From Pseudomonas extremaustralis (GTDB taxonomy: Bacteria > Pseudomonadota > Gammaproteobacteria > Pseudomonadales > Pseudomonadaceae), in contig NZ_LT629689.1 of assembly GCF_900102035.1 (NCBI RefSeq), positions 1,798,001 to 1,862,000 of the forward strand: a stretch of DNA of 64,000 bases, in the 5' to 3' direction. Shown one piece after another: positions 41,771 through 49,787 of this stretch. The notes beneath the pieces are model-generated. The model worked only from the letters and a program-made list of their open reading frames with translations. It was not told the DNA's origin and made no database searches. The stretch's first letter is position 1; each line of letters begins with the position of its first letter. The translations under genes and the position numbers were made by a program.

Positions 41771-43147
41771 ATGCCCAGCCCCTCCCGCCCCGCCGCGCTT
41801 GAACTGATCGGCAACACGCCGCTGGTGCGGGTCAGCCGTTTCGATACCGGCCCCTGCACGCTGTTTCTCAAACTTGAATCCCAGAACCCCGGCGGCTCGA
41901 TCAAGGACCGCATCGGCCTGGCCATGATCGACGCCGCCGAACGCGACGGTCGCCTGCGCCCCGGCGGCACCATTATCGAAGCCACCGCCGGCAATACCGG
42001 CCTGGGCCTGGCGCTGGTGGGCCGGGCCAAGGGCTATCGCGTGGTGCTGGTGGTGCCCGACAAGATGTCCACGGAAAAAGTGCTGCATCTCAAGGCCATG
42101 GGTGCCGAAGTGCACATCACCCGCTCCGACGTCGGCAAGGGCCACCCCGAGTACTATCAGGACATGGCGGCGCGCCTGGCCAAGGACATCCCCGGTTCAT
42201 TTTTCGCCGACCAGTTCAACAACCCGGCCAACCCGCTGGCCCACGAAACCAGTACCACCCCAGAAATCTGGGCGCAGCCCCAGCACGATGTGGACGCGAT
42301 TGTGGTGGGCGTCGGCTCGGCGGGCACCCTCACCGGCCTGACGCGTTTCTTCAAGCGCGTGCAGCCGGACCTGGAAATGGTACTGGCCGATCCGGTGGGC
42401 TCGGTGATGGCCGAATACAGCCGCAGCGGCAAATTGGAAACACCCGGCGCGTGGGCCGTGGAAGGCATCGGCGAAGACTTCGTCCCCTCGATTGCCGACC
42501 TGTCCAGCGTGCGCCACGCCTATTCCATCAGCGATGAAGAAAGCTTCGACCACGCCCGTCGACTGCTCAAGGCCGAGGGCATTCTCGGCGGCTCGTCCAC
42601 CGGCACCCTGCTCGCCGCCGCCCTGCGCTATTGCCGTGAACAGACCGCGCCCAAACGCGTGGTCACATTCGTCTGCGACACCGGTACGCGCTACCTGTCG
42701 AAGGTCTACAACGACCAGTGGATGACCGACGCGGGCCTGTTGCACTACAAGCACTACGGCGACCTGCGCGACCTGATCGCGCGGCGCTTCGAGGACGGCC
42801 GGGTGATTAGCGTGAGCCCCGACGACAGCCTGCTCACCGCCTTCCAGCGCATGCGCCTGGCCGATGTGTCGCAACTGCCGGTGCTGGTGAACGGCCAAAC
42901 ATTGGTGGGTGTGATCGACGAATCCGACATCCTGCTGGGCCTGCACCATGACGCCGCGCACTTTTCCATGATCGTCGCCAGCGCCATGACCGACCACCTG
43001 CAAACCCTGCCCCCCAGCGCCAGCCTGGCCGAATTGCAGGCCGAACTCGATCGCGGCCTGGTCGCCATCATCGCCGACGCATCGGGTTTTTATGGCCTGA
43101 TCACCCGCGTCGACCTGCTCAACCACCTACGGAGATCCCTTGCATGA
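41771..43147 (+). CDS. Cystathionine beta-synthase with CBS domains
   Basis: Joins serine (or O-acetylserine) with homocysteine to give cystathionine, the first step of reverse transsulfuration. A PLP fold-type II catalytic domain (about 1-320) has the Schiff-base Lys in NPGGSIKDRIG, the Gly-rich loop GVGSAGTLTG and GGSSTGTLLAA. Two CBS regulatory domains follow (about 340-455). The 458-residue length fits this domain set. ATG 41771 is preceded by GAGGTG. The stop overlaps the gamma-lyase start (ATGA at 43144-43147), so the two enzymes are made together. Confidence 0.92.
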   Translation: MPSPSRPAALELIGNTPLVRVSRFDTGPCTLFLKLESQNPGGSIKDRIGLAMIDAAERDGRLRPGGTIIEATAGNTGLGLALVGRAKGYRVVLVVPDKMSTEKVLHLKAMGAEVHITRSDVGKGHPEYYQDMAARLAKDIPGSFFADQFNNPANPLAHETSTTPEIWAQPQHDVDAIVVGVGSAGTLTGLTRFFKRVQPDLEMVLADPVGSVMAEYSRSGKLETPGAWAVEGIGEDFVPSIADLSSVRHAYSISDEESFDHARRLLKAEGILGGSSTGTLLAAALRYCREQTAPKRVVTFVCDTGTRYLSKVYNDQWMTDAGLLHYKHYGDLRDLIARRFEDGRVISVSPDDSLLTAFQRMRLADVSQLPVLVNGQTLVGVIDESDILLGLHHDAAHFSMIVASAMTDHLQTLPPSASLAELQAELDRGLVAIIADASGFYGLITRVDLLNHLRRSLA

Positions 43148-44310
43148 CTCAACCCGATAACACTGCGTTCGCCACCCGCGTGATCCATGCAGGGCAGTCA
43201 CCCGACCCGACCACCGGCGCGCTGATGCCGCCGATCTACGCCAACTCCACCTACCGCCAAGACAGCCCCGGCGTGCACAAGGGCTTCGACTATGGCCGCT
43301 CCCACAACCCGACGCGGTTTGCCCTGGAGCGCTGCGTGGCGGACCTGGAAGGCGGCAGCCAGGCGTTTGCCTTCGCGTCCGGGCTGGCGGCGATTTCGAC
43401 AGTGCTGGAATTACTCGACGCCGGCGCCCATATCGTCTCCGGCAACGACCTGTACGGCGGCACCTTCCGCCTGTTCGACAAGGTGCGTCAACGCAGCGCC
43501 GGGCACCGCTTCAGCTTCGTGGACCTGAGCGATGTGACTGCGTTCGAAGCCGCGCTGCAGGATGACACGCGCATGGTCTGGGTCGAAACCCCGAGCAACC
43601 CGCTGCTGAGCCTGACCGACCTCAGCGCCATCGCGCGGCTCTGCCGTGAGCGCGGCATTCTCTGCGTCGCCGACAACACCTTCGCCAGCCCCTGGATCCA
43701 ACGCCCACTGGAGCTGGGTGTCGATATCGTGGTGCACTCCACCACCAAATACCTCAATGGTCACTCCGATGTGATCGGCGGAATCGCCATTGTCGGCGAC
43801 AACCCCGACCTGGCCGAACGCCTGGGTTTCCTGCAGAACTCGGTCGGCGCCATCGCGGGCCCTTTCGATGCGTTCCTGACCCTGCGCGGCGTGAAAACCC
43901 TGGCGCTACGCATGGAGCGCCATTGCAGCAACGCCCTGGACCTCGCCACCTGGCTGGAACAGCAACCGCAGGTCGCGCGGGTGCACTACCCCGGCCTCGC
44001 CTCCCATCCGCAACACGAACTGGCGTGCAAACAGATGCGCGGGTTTGGCGGCATGATCTCGGTGGACCTGAACACCGACCTGGCCGGCGCCAGGCGCTTT
44101 CTGGAAAACGTGCGCATCTTCGCCCTGGCCGAAAGCCTGGGCGGCGTGGAAAGCCTGATCGAACACCCGGCGATCATGACCCACGCCAGCATCCCGGCGG
44201 CGACGCGGGCGCAGTTGGGGATTGGTGACGGGTTGGTGCGGTTGTCGGTGGGGGTCGAGGATGTGGAAGACCTGAGGGCGGATCTGGCGCAGGCGTTGGC
44301 GCGGATCTAA
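43144..44310 (+). CDS. Cystathionine gamma-lyase or gamma-synthase (PLP)
   Basis: A 388-residue Cys/Met metabolism PLP enzyme of fold type I. SGLAAISTVLELLDAGAHIV, ADNTFASPWIQRPLELGVD and the Lys motif HSTTKYLNGHSDVIGG are typical. Gamma-lyase and gamma-synthase cannot be told apart by eye; gamma-lyase is favoured by translational coupling to a cystathionine beta-synthase, making cysteine from homocysteine. The gene is convergent with the FecR-like gene; the 65-base gap (44311-44375) shows only a weak GGGCTTGCCC-type hairpin. Confidence 0.9.
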   Translation: MTQPDNTAFATRVIHAGQSPDPTTGALMPPIYANSTYRQDSPGVHKGFDYGRSHNPTRFALERCVADLEGGSQAFAFASGLAAISTVLELLDAGAHIVSGNDLYGGTFRLFDKVRQRSAGHRFSFVDLSDVTAFEAALQDDTRMVWVETPSNPLLSLTDLSAIARLCRERGILCVADNTFASPWIQRPLELGVDIVVHSTTKYLNGHSDVIGGIAIVGDNPDLAERLGFLQNSVGAIAGPFDAFLTLRGVKTLALRMERHCSNALDLATWLEQQPQVARVHYPGLASHPQHELACKQMRGFGGMISVDLNTDLAGARRFLENVRIFALAESLGGVESLIEHPAIMTHASIPAATRAQLGIGDGLVRLSVGVEDVEDLRADLAQALARI

Positions 44311-44375
44311 GCACCTGGACGGGCTTGCCCTGGCGAGCCCGCACACCATGGCAAACCTGCCAGCCACAAAAATCC

Positions 44376-45296
44376 TCAAGCCTGGGATTTGCGCAACGTC
44401 ACCCAATACCGCGTCCGCGCCTGCACCTCCAATCCCAGCGTCGAGGCCAGCAACTGGAGGATACGGTCGGTGTCATCCAGACGAAAACTGCCGGTGACCC
44501 GCAACGTCTCCAGGCTTGAATCCCAGCGCAACACCCCCGGTCGATAGCGCTCCAGCTCGCGTAAAAAGTCGCCCAATGCCTGGTTCTGCGCGGTCAGCAC
44601 ACCGTCGCGCCAGCCCGGTTGCAGCACATCGAACGCCCGCCAGCCACCGAGTCCACCGGCGTTCAACCGGGCTTGCTGGCCACCGTGCAGCGTCGCGGTT
44701 TGCCCGCTCAGGTCACGCACCTGCACCGCCCCCGTGAGCACCGACACCAGGCAGCCGGAGGCCAGTTGCCGCACGCACACGTCGGCCTGGCCGACCCGCA
44801 GTTCGCCGTAGCGGGTGCTTACCGTCATCGCCGCCGCGCCCGGAACGTTCAGGGCCAATTCACCGTCGACCAACCGGATGCGCCGTTGCGCCAGGTCCAC
44901 GTCCACCGCCGTGGCCGTGTTCAGTTGCAGGCTGGCGCCATCAGCCAACGGCAGACGTTTGCGCTCGCCGGTGGCGGTGTGCAGGTCGGCTCGCCAAGTG
45001 TCGATGGGCAACTGGCGGCCGACCAACCAGGCAGCCGGCACCAGTGCGGCCAGCCCCAGCGCACACTTGAGCACGGCGCGGCGTGCCGGCTGCGGGCGGT
45101 CGAGACTGGCCATCGCCAGGGCCTGGGGCACGTCACTGAAACGCTGGCGCAGGGTTTGTGCGCGTTGCCAGGTCTGTTCGTGCTGGGGATGGCTGTCGCG
45201 CCAGTGCTGCAACGCCGCGTGATCGCGCTCGGTGGCCGCGCCGGACTCCAACAGGGTCAACCACTGCGCAGCGGCACGCGCGATGTCGCGGTTCAC
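44376..45296 (-). CDS. FecR-family anti-sigma factor / signal transducer
   Basis: A 306-residue inner-membrane regulator. The N-terminal cytoplasmic part begins VNRDIARAAAQWLTLLESGA with WRDSHPQHEQTWQRA, as in FecR and FpvR. One membrane helix lies near 85-105 (CALGLAALVPAAWLVG). The periplasmic FecR domain follows (ERKRLPLADGASLQLNT, LVDGELALNV) with a C-terminal STN-like partner segment. GTG 45296 overlaps the sigma-factor stop (GTGA). It normally holds the sigma factor inactive until a TonB receptor signals; no such receptor adjoins it. Confidence 0.88.
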   Translation of the reverse strand: MNRDIARAAAQWLTLLESGAATERDHAALQHWRDSHPQHEQTWQRAQTLRQRFSDVPQALAMASLDRPQPARRAVLKCALGLAALVPAAWLVGRQLPIDTWRADLHTATGERKRLPLADGASLQLNTATAVDVDLAQRRIRLVDGELALNVPGAAAMTVSTRYGELRVGQADVCVRQLASGCLVSVLTGAVQVRDLSGQTATLHGGQQARLNAGGLGGWRAFDVLQPGWRDGVLTAQNQALGDFLRELERYRPGVLRWDSSLETLRVTGSFRLDDTDRILQLLASTLGLEVQARTRYWVTLRKSQA

Positions 45297-45811
45297 AGGT
45301 CCACCAGCAGGCAATGCTCATAGGCCTGGGCCATGTAGCGCTTCACGGTGCGTTCGCAAACGTCCAGGCGCTCGGCGATCTCCCGATAACCCAGGCCGTC
45401 CAATTGGCTCCACAGAAAAGCGCGGCGTACCAACACCGGCAAGCCATCGAGCAACTCATCCAGGGCTTGCAGGGTTTCCAGCACCTGCCAGCGCTGTTCG
45501 GGCGACGGCACACTGGCTTCGGGCAAGGTCGCCAGGGCATTCAGATAGGCCTGCTCAAGGCTGCGCCGCTGATGAAAGTTCACCAGCAAACGCTTGCCGA
45601 CCGTCACCAGATACGCGCGGGGTTCCTGCATCTGCGCGATCGGCTGCGCACTGGCCAGCACACGCAAAAACGTGTCCTGGCTCAGGTCTGCCGCATCCCA
45701 GGCATTGCCCAGGCGCCGCCGCAGCCAGCTTTCCAGCCAGCCACGGTGGTCGCGGTACAGGCTGGAAAGCGTCGGTTCGGGGGCGTGCGTCGGGACAACA
45801 GCATCATTCAT
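45293..45811 (-). CDS. FecI-type ECF sigma factor
   Basis: A 172-residue extracytoplasmic-function sigma factor. Region 2: LYRDHRGWLESWLRRRLGNA, DAADLSQDTFLRVLAS. Region 4 helix-turn-helix: LDGLGYREIAERLDVCERTV. ATG 45811 with GGTGG upstream was preferred to a frame start at 45844, which lies within the Fur box. It is transcribed with the overlapping fecR-like gene and probably governs an iron-uptake receptor located elsewhere. Confidence 0.88.
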   Translation of the reverse strand: MNDAVVPTHAPEPTLSSLYRDHRGWLESWLRRRLGNAWDAADLSQDTFLRVLASAQPIAQMQEPRAYLVTVGKRLLVNFHQRRSLEQAYLNALATLPEASVPSPEQRWQVLETLQALDELLDGLPVLVRRAFLWSQLDGLGYREIAERLDVCERTVKRYMAQAYEHCLLVDL

Positions 45812-45843
45812 GGCAACCACCTGCACGGCGCGATTGAGTCTCA

Positions 45844-45856
45844 AATGAGATTCATT
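45844..45856. promoter_or_regulatory. Fur box upstream of fecI-like gene
   Basis: AATGAGATTCATT is a perfect AATGA/TCATT palindrome like the core of many pseudomonad Fur sites; it is 33 bases upstream of the chosen sigma-factor start. Confidence 0.6.
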
Positions 45857-45976
45857 CTATTTAATATCGTGCAGGGACACCATGATCTTTTCAACGTTGT
45901 GTTTACAGCCTGGTCGCTTCGCAGGTAGCGCGTCGATAAACCCTTGCTTGTGCCCCCTGTTCCGGCAGGCGCGCGA

Positions 45977-47428
45977 TCAAATCCCGTGGCCGCGCTTGCG
46001 CAGCCACTGAAGGAAGCCCTTCTTCACCGGTACCACAGGCGCGTCCTGGGTCAAGGCCTGGGCGGCGTGAAGGCGGAAATCCAACAGCGACTTCATGGCT
46101 TCGCTGATGTCGTGGCGCGCGTCCAGGCACGGCTTCAAGTATTCCTTCTCGATGCGGTACAGCACGCAGAAGGTCTTGGCGCAAAAGTCCGCCAGCGCCG
46201 CGTCGTCGGACAGAATCCCCGCCTCGCCGATCACCTCCCCCGGCCCCATGCGCCCTGCCTCGATTTTGCGACCGTCCTTGGTCAGCATCACCGACACCAC
46301 CCCGGATTCGACGATAAACAGATGGTCGCTGACCTCCCCCGCCGGTAGGATCACCTCGCCGGCGCGATAGGTGTGCAGGGTCATGTGCTGGCTGAAGGTG
46401 TCTTTCTCTTCCTGGCGCAGGGTGGAAAAAATCGTCGAGCGCTCCAGCAACGCTCGCGCGGCGGACATGGCTGGCGGCGCGCCGCTCTCGGTGGCGGACA
46501 GCAAACGCACGCCAGCGGCCTGCAAGTGCCGGAACGCCAGATCGTACAGCTGGTTGCGCACCTCGCGCTTGAGGGGCATGGCCGGCACGAAGCCGCTGAT
46601 TTCATACTCGACCCCCTCACTGGAGGAAGTCTTGAACGCCACGCTGGGCGCGGGTTTGGCCAGCAGCGGCCGGCAGCCCTGCATCGCGCGCTCCAGCGCT
46701 TCGATCACGGTTTGCGGGCGCACATGGGGGCTGACCTGCAGGCTGACCGTCAGGCCGAACATATCCGCCGGGCGCGAGAAGTTGACGATCTTGGCCTTGG
46801 CCGCCAGGGAGTTGGGAATCACCGCCAGGCTGCCCTGGGAGGTTTGCAGGCGCGTGGCGCGCCAGTCGATGTCCGTCACCCGGCCTTCGGTGCCGTCGAT
46901 GCAGATCCAGTCATCGATTTGATAAGGCTTGGTGGTGTTGAGGACGATCCCGGAAAACACATCGCTCAGGGTGCTTTGCAAGGCCAGGCCGACAATGATC
47001 GCCACCGCGCCGGAGGTGGCAAGAACCCCCTTGACCGGCAAGTCGAGCACATAGGCCATGGCAGCGATGATCGCAATCAGGAAAATCACCGCGCCCATCA
47101 AATCCTGCAACAACCGACCGGTATGCCCGACCCGCTGCATCATTATCGTGCCGAGCAATACCGTGAGCGTGCGCGCCGCGAACAGCCACCAGCCGATCTG
47201 CAACGCCGTGGCGGCCAGGTGCAAGGCGGTGTCGTTGGTATACGGCGCAATTTGCATGGGGTTCATGCCGTCGTTGAACAACACGGCACTGAACACTGCA
47301 AAGATCGCCAACCGCGCCGCCAGCTTCCAGTTGGCAAGGTTGGCGGAGATAAGACGCCACACGGCAATGTCGATAAAAATCAGCGCCACGGCGCACAGCA
47401 TCGGGTGATCAGCGATAAATGGGGGCAT
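45977..47428 (-). CDS. MscS-type channel with cyclic-nucleotide-binding domain
   Basis: A 483-residue inner-membrane channel. About four helices precede the pore segment VKGVLATSGAVAIIVGLALQ and the MscS beta domain (YQIDDWICIDGTEGRVTDID, VIPNSLAAKAKIVNFSRP). C-terminal residues about 330-460 are a CAP-like domain (YRAGEVILPAGEVSDHLFIV, GEVIGEAGILSDDAALADFC). The Arg that binds the cyclic-nucleotide phosphate in the usual 'GE...RAA' site is replaced by uncharged residues, so a different or no ligand is possible. It resembles bacterial CNG members of the MscS superfamily. It starts behind TGGAG. Confidence 0.86.
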   Translation of the reverse strand: MPPFIADHPMLCAVALIFIDIAVWRLISANLANWKLAARLAIFAVFSAVLFNDGMNPMQIAPYTNDTALHLAATALQIGWWLFAARTLTVLLGTIMMQRVGHTGRLLQDLMGAVIFLIAIIAAMAYVLDLPVKGVLATSGAVAIIVGLALQSTLSDVFSGIVLNTTKPYQIDDWICIDGTEGRVTDIDWRATRLQTSQGSLAVIPNSLAAKAKIVNFSRPADMFGLTVSLQVSPHVRPQTVIEALERAMQGCRPLLAKPAPSVAFKTSSSEGVEYEISGFVPAMPLKREVRNQLYDLAFRHLQAAGVRLLSATESGAPPAMSAARALLERSTIFSTLRQEEKDTFSQHMTLHTYRAGEVILPAGEVSDHLFIVESGVVSVMLTKDGRKIEAGRMGPGEVIGEAGILSDDAALADFCAKTFCVLYRIEKEYLKPCLDARHDISEAMKSLLDFRLHAAQALTQDAPVVPVKKGFLQWLRKRGHGI

Positions 47429-47593
47429 CCAGACGACTCCAGGGCGAATGACGGGAAGATCGCATGAAATCGAAACACTGGAAACAAATTGTAAACGCTG
47501 GCTTGCCGGCGATGCAGACGCCGCTGTGTATCCGTTACACCGCGCCGATGCTCTCGCTGGAAAGCCAGTTCCTACGGGGTTTGCGGTGAGCTG

Positions 47594-48460
47594 TCAGTCA
47601 TGCATCCGCCCAAACTGCCCCGACTGGAAATCGGCAAACGCCTGATGAATCTCCTGCTCGGTGTTCATCACAAATGGCCCATGGCCCACGATCGGTTCAT
47701 CGATGGGTTCGCCACTGAGCAACAGCACCTTGGCGTCATCGCTGGATTCCAGGGTGAGTTGGCTGCCATCACGCTCGAATAGCGCCAGTTGCCCTGGACG
47801 GGCGACGTCTTCGCCGTTGACCCGCACCGTACCGCGCAGGATCACCAGGGCGGTATTGCGCCCTGCGTGCAGGTCCAGGGTCACGGGCTTGCCGGCATTG
47901 AGGCGCAAGTCCCATACGTCGATCGGCGTAAAGGTACGGGCCGGCCCTTGGGTACCGGCGAACTCCCCGGCGATGAGGCGCAGGTGTCCGGCGCCGTTGG
48001 CCAGCGCCAGCACGGGGATGTCGCCGTCGACGATGGTCTGGTAACCCGCGTCGGCCATTTTGTCCTTGGCCGGCAGGTTGACCCACAGTTGCACCATCTC
48101 CAACACCCCGCCGCTGCGGGCAAAGGCTTGAGAATGGAATTCCTCGTGAAGAATGCCCTTGGCGGCAGTCATCCATTGCACATCGCCCGGGCCGATCGTG
48201 CCGCCAGCGCCGGTGGAGTCACGGTGTTCGACTTCGCCGTCATAGACGATGGTCACGGTTTCAAAGCCGCGATGAGGATGCTGGCCGACGCCGCGACGTT
48301 GCTCGGTCGGGGTGAAATCGGCCGGCCCGGCGTGGTCCAGGAGCAGGAATGGGCTGATGTGTTTGCCCATCGAGTCGTAGGAAAACAGCGTGCGCACCGG
48401 GAAACCATCGCCGACCCAGTGGGCGCGGGGGCTGGTGTAGATACCGATCAGTTTTTTCAT
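47594..48460 (-). CDS. Pirin family protein
   Basis: A 288-residue bicupin protein. The metal ligands expected for pirins are visible: GQHPHRGFETVTIVYDGEVE (two His) and WMTAAKGILHEEFH (His and Glu). Bacterial pirins include quercetin-oxidising enzymes and regulators; the role here is unknown. ATG 48460 is preceded by GGAGG, whereas a longer frame to 48484 is not. Divergent from the RND pump genes with a 218-base AT-rich region between. The 165 bases between its stop and the MscS gene (47429-47593) show nothing certain. Confidence 0.9.
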   Translation of the reverse strand: MKKLIGIYTSPRAHWVGDGFPVRTLFSYDSMGKHISPFLLLDHAGPADFTPTEQRRGVGQHPHRGFETVTIVYDGEVEHRDSTGAGGTIGPGDVQWMTAAKGILHEEFHSQAFARSGGVLEMVQLWVNLPAKDKMADAGYQTIVDGDIPVLALANGAGHLRLIAGEFAGTQGPARTFTPIDVWDLRLNAGKPVTLDLHAGRNTALVILRGTVRVNGEDVARPGQLALFERDGSQLTLESSDDAKVLLLSGEPIDEPIVGHGPFVMNTEQEIHQAFADFQSGQFGRMHD

Positions 48461-48628
48461 GGTGGTCCTCCAAAGTGCATACACCTTAAAACTCGCAGCA
48501 ATTTGGCGCTAGACGGCTAAAACACATTTGATCGTCCCACTGATGGAACGACATCCACCTTTCTAGACCGTTTACCCGGCGGATGATCAAGGACTGGATT
48601 TAATTATATTTCGACCATAATATTGTCA

Positions 48629-48650
48629 AAAAATTACGAGCGTAATTTTT
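48629..48650. promoter_or_regulatory. Operator-like palindrome before RND pump
   Basis: AAAAATTACG-AG-CGTAATTTTT is a perfect 10-bp inverted repeat, 28 bases before the pump's first ATG, in an AT-rich stretch (48596-48650). It is the size and placement of a TetR- or MarR-type operator. The regulator is not encoded next to it. Confidence 0.6.
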
Positions 48651-48678
48651 ACTCGATGATCATCCCCTGGAGCCCGCC

Positions 48679-49785
48679 ATGCTTACTCTCCGCCTGCGCC
48701 TTTTCACGCCCCTGGCCCTGTTGATCGTCCTCAGTGGCTGCAACAGCAAGGCCGACAGCACCGCCGAAGCGCCCCAGCCGCGCCCGGTACTCGCCGCCAA
48801 GGTCGAAGCTGCGGGCACCCGGCAAAGTGCCTATACCGGCGTGGTGGCAGCGCGTACGGAAAGCGACCTGGGCTTCCGTGTCGGCGGCAAGGTCATCGAA
48901 CGCAAGGTCGACCCCGGCCAGCATGTTTCCCGTGGCGACACTTTGCTGGTGCTGGACATCGGCGACTTCGAGCTGGCCCTGCGTTCGGCGAAAAACCGCG
49001 TCAACGCCGCCCAGGCGCAGTTGCGTCAGCGCCGCGACGATGCCGAGCGCTACCAGCGCCTGGCCAGTACCGGCGCCGTTTCGCGGCAGATCTTCGACCA
49101 GTCCGCCACCCAGCTGCGCGTGGCCGAAGCCGAACTGGCCGCGGCGCAATCCGACGCCAGCCAGATCGAAAACCGCCGCACCTACTCCGTGCTCAAGGCC
49201 GATGGCGACGGCATCATCACTGACGTACGCGTGGATCGCGGCCAAGTGGTGGCCGAAGGGCAAATCGTCGCGCGCCTGGCCCATGACGGTGCCCGCGAAG
49301 CCCTGGTCAACTTGCCGGAAAACCAGCGCGACCAAGCCGCGCAAAAAGCCCTGGCCTTCACCTTCGGCGCCCCGGACCAGGCGGTGACGGCCACGTTGCG
49401 CGAACTGTCCGCAAGTGCCGACCCCACCACCCGTACCTACCGCGCCCGTTATGTGCTGCACGGCGCCGTCGACCGCTTCGCCCTCGGTTCGACCATCACC
49501 CTGCGCCTGCAGGGCAACGGTCAGGCCCAGCAAACCCGGGTGCCCATCGGCGCCCTGCACGACACCGGACAAGGCGCCGGCGTGTGGCTGATCGGTGCGG
49601 ACGATAAGGTCAGCTTCGCCCCGGTCAAAGTCGCCAGCCTCGGCCAGGAAGACGCGCTGCTCGACAGCGGCGTGAGCCCCGGCCAGACCATCGTCGCCCT
49701 CGGCGCGCACCTGCTGCACAGCGGTGAGGCGGTACGTCTGTCGCCCGCGCAAGTGCTGGCTCTCAACCGTCAACAGGACCACTGA
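48679..49785 (+). CDS. RND efflux periplasmic adaptor (membrane fusion lipoprotein)
   Basis: A 368-residue adaptor linking an RND pump to an outer-membrane channel. The lipobox LSGC gives lipidated Cys 21. Barrel-sandwich halves are VGGKVIERKVDPGQHVSRGD and LKADGDGIITDVRVDRGQVV, with a coiled-coil hairpin between (LRSAKNRVNAAQAQLRQRRD, LRVAEAELAAAQSDASQIEN), then beta-barrel domains. GGAG precedes the ATG. The permease starts two bases after its stop. Confidence 0.93.
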   Translation: MLTLRLRLFTPLALLIVLSGCNSKADSTAEAPQPRPVLAAKVEAAGTRQSAYTGVVAARTESDLGFRVGGKVIERKVDPGQHVSRGDTLLVLDIGDFELALRSAKNRVNAAQAQLRQRRDDAERYQRLASTGAVSRQIFDQSATQLRVAEAELAAAQSDASQIENRRTYSVLKADGDGIITDVRVDRGQVVAEGQIVARLAHDGAREALVNLPENQRDQAAQKALAFTFGAPDQAVTATLRELSASADPTTRTYRARYVLHGAVDRFALGSTITLRLQGNGQAQQTRVPIGALHDTGQGAGVWLIGADDKVSFAPVKVASLGQEDALLDSGVSPGQTIVALGAHLLHSGEAVRLSPAQVLALNRQQDH

Positions 49786-49787
49786 AC

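Noticed and set aside
44311..44375. Bidirectional terminator between the gamma-lyase and fecR-like genes
   Set aside because: Only a weak GGGCTTGCCC hairpin without a T-run is seen; not enough to call.
18880..45811. Idea that the FecI/FecR pair controls the TonB receptor at 18880
   Set aside because: The receptor has no N-terminal signalling domain and has its own near-consensus Fur box, so this pairing is unlikely.
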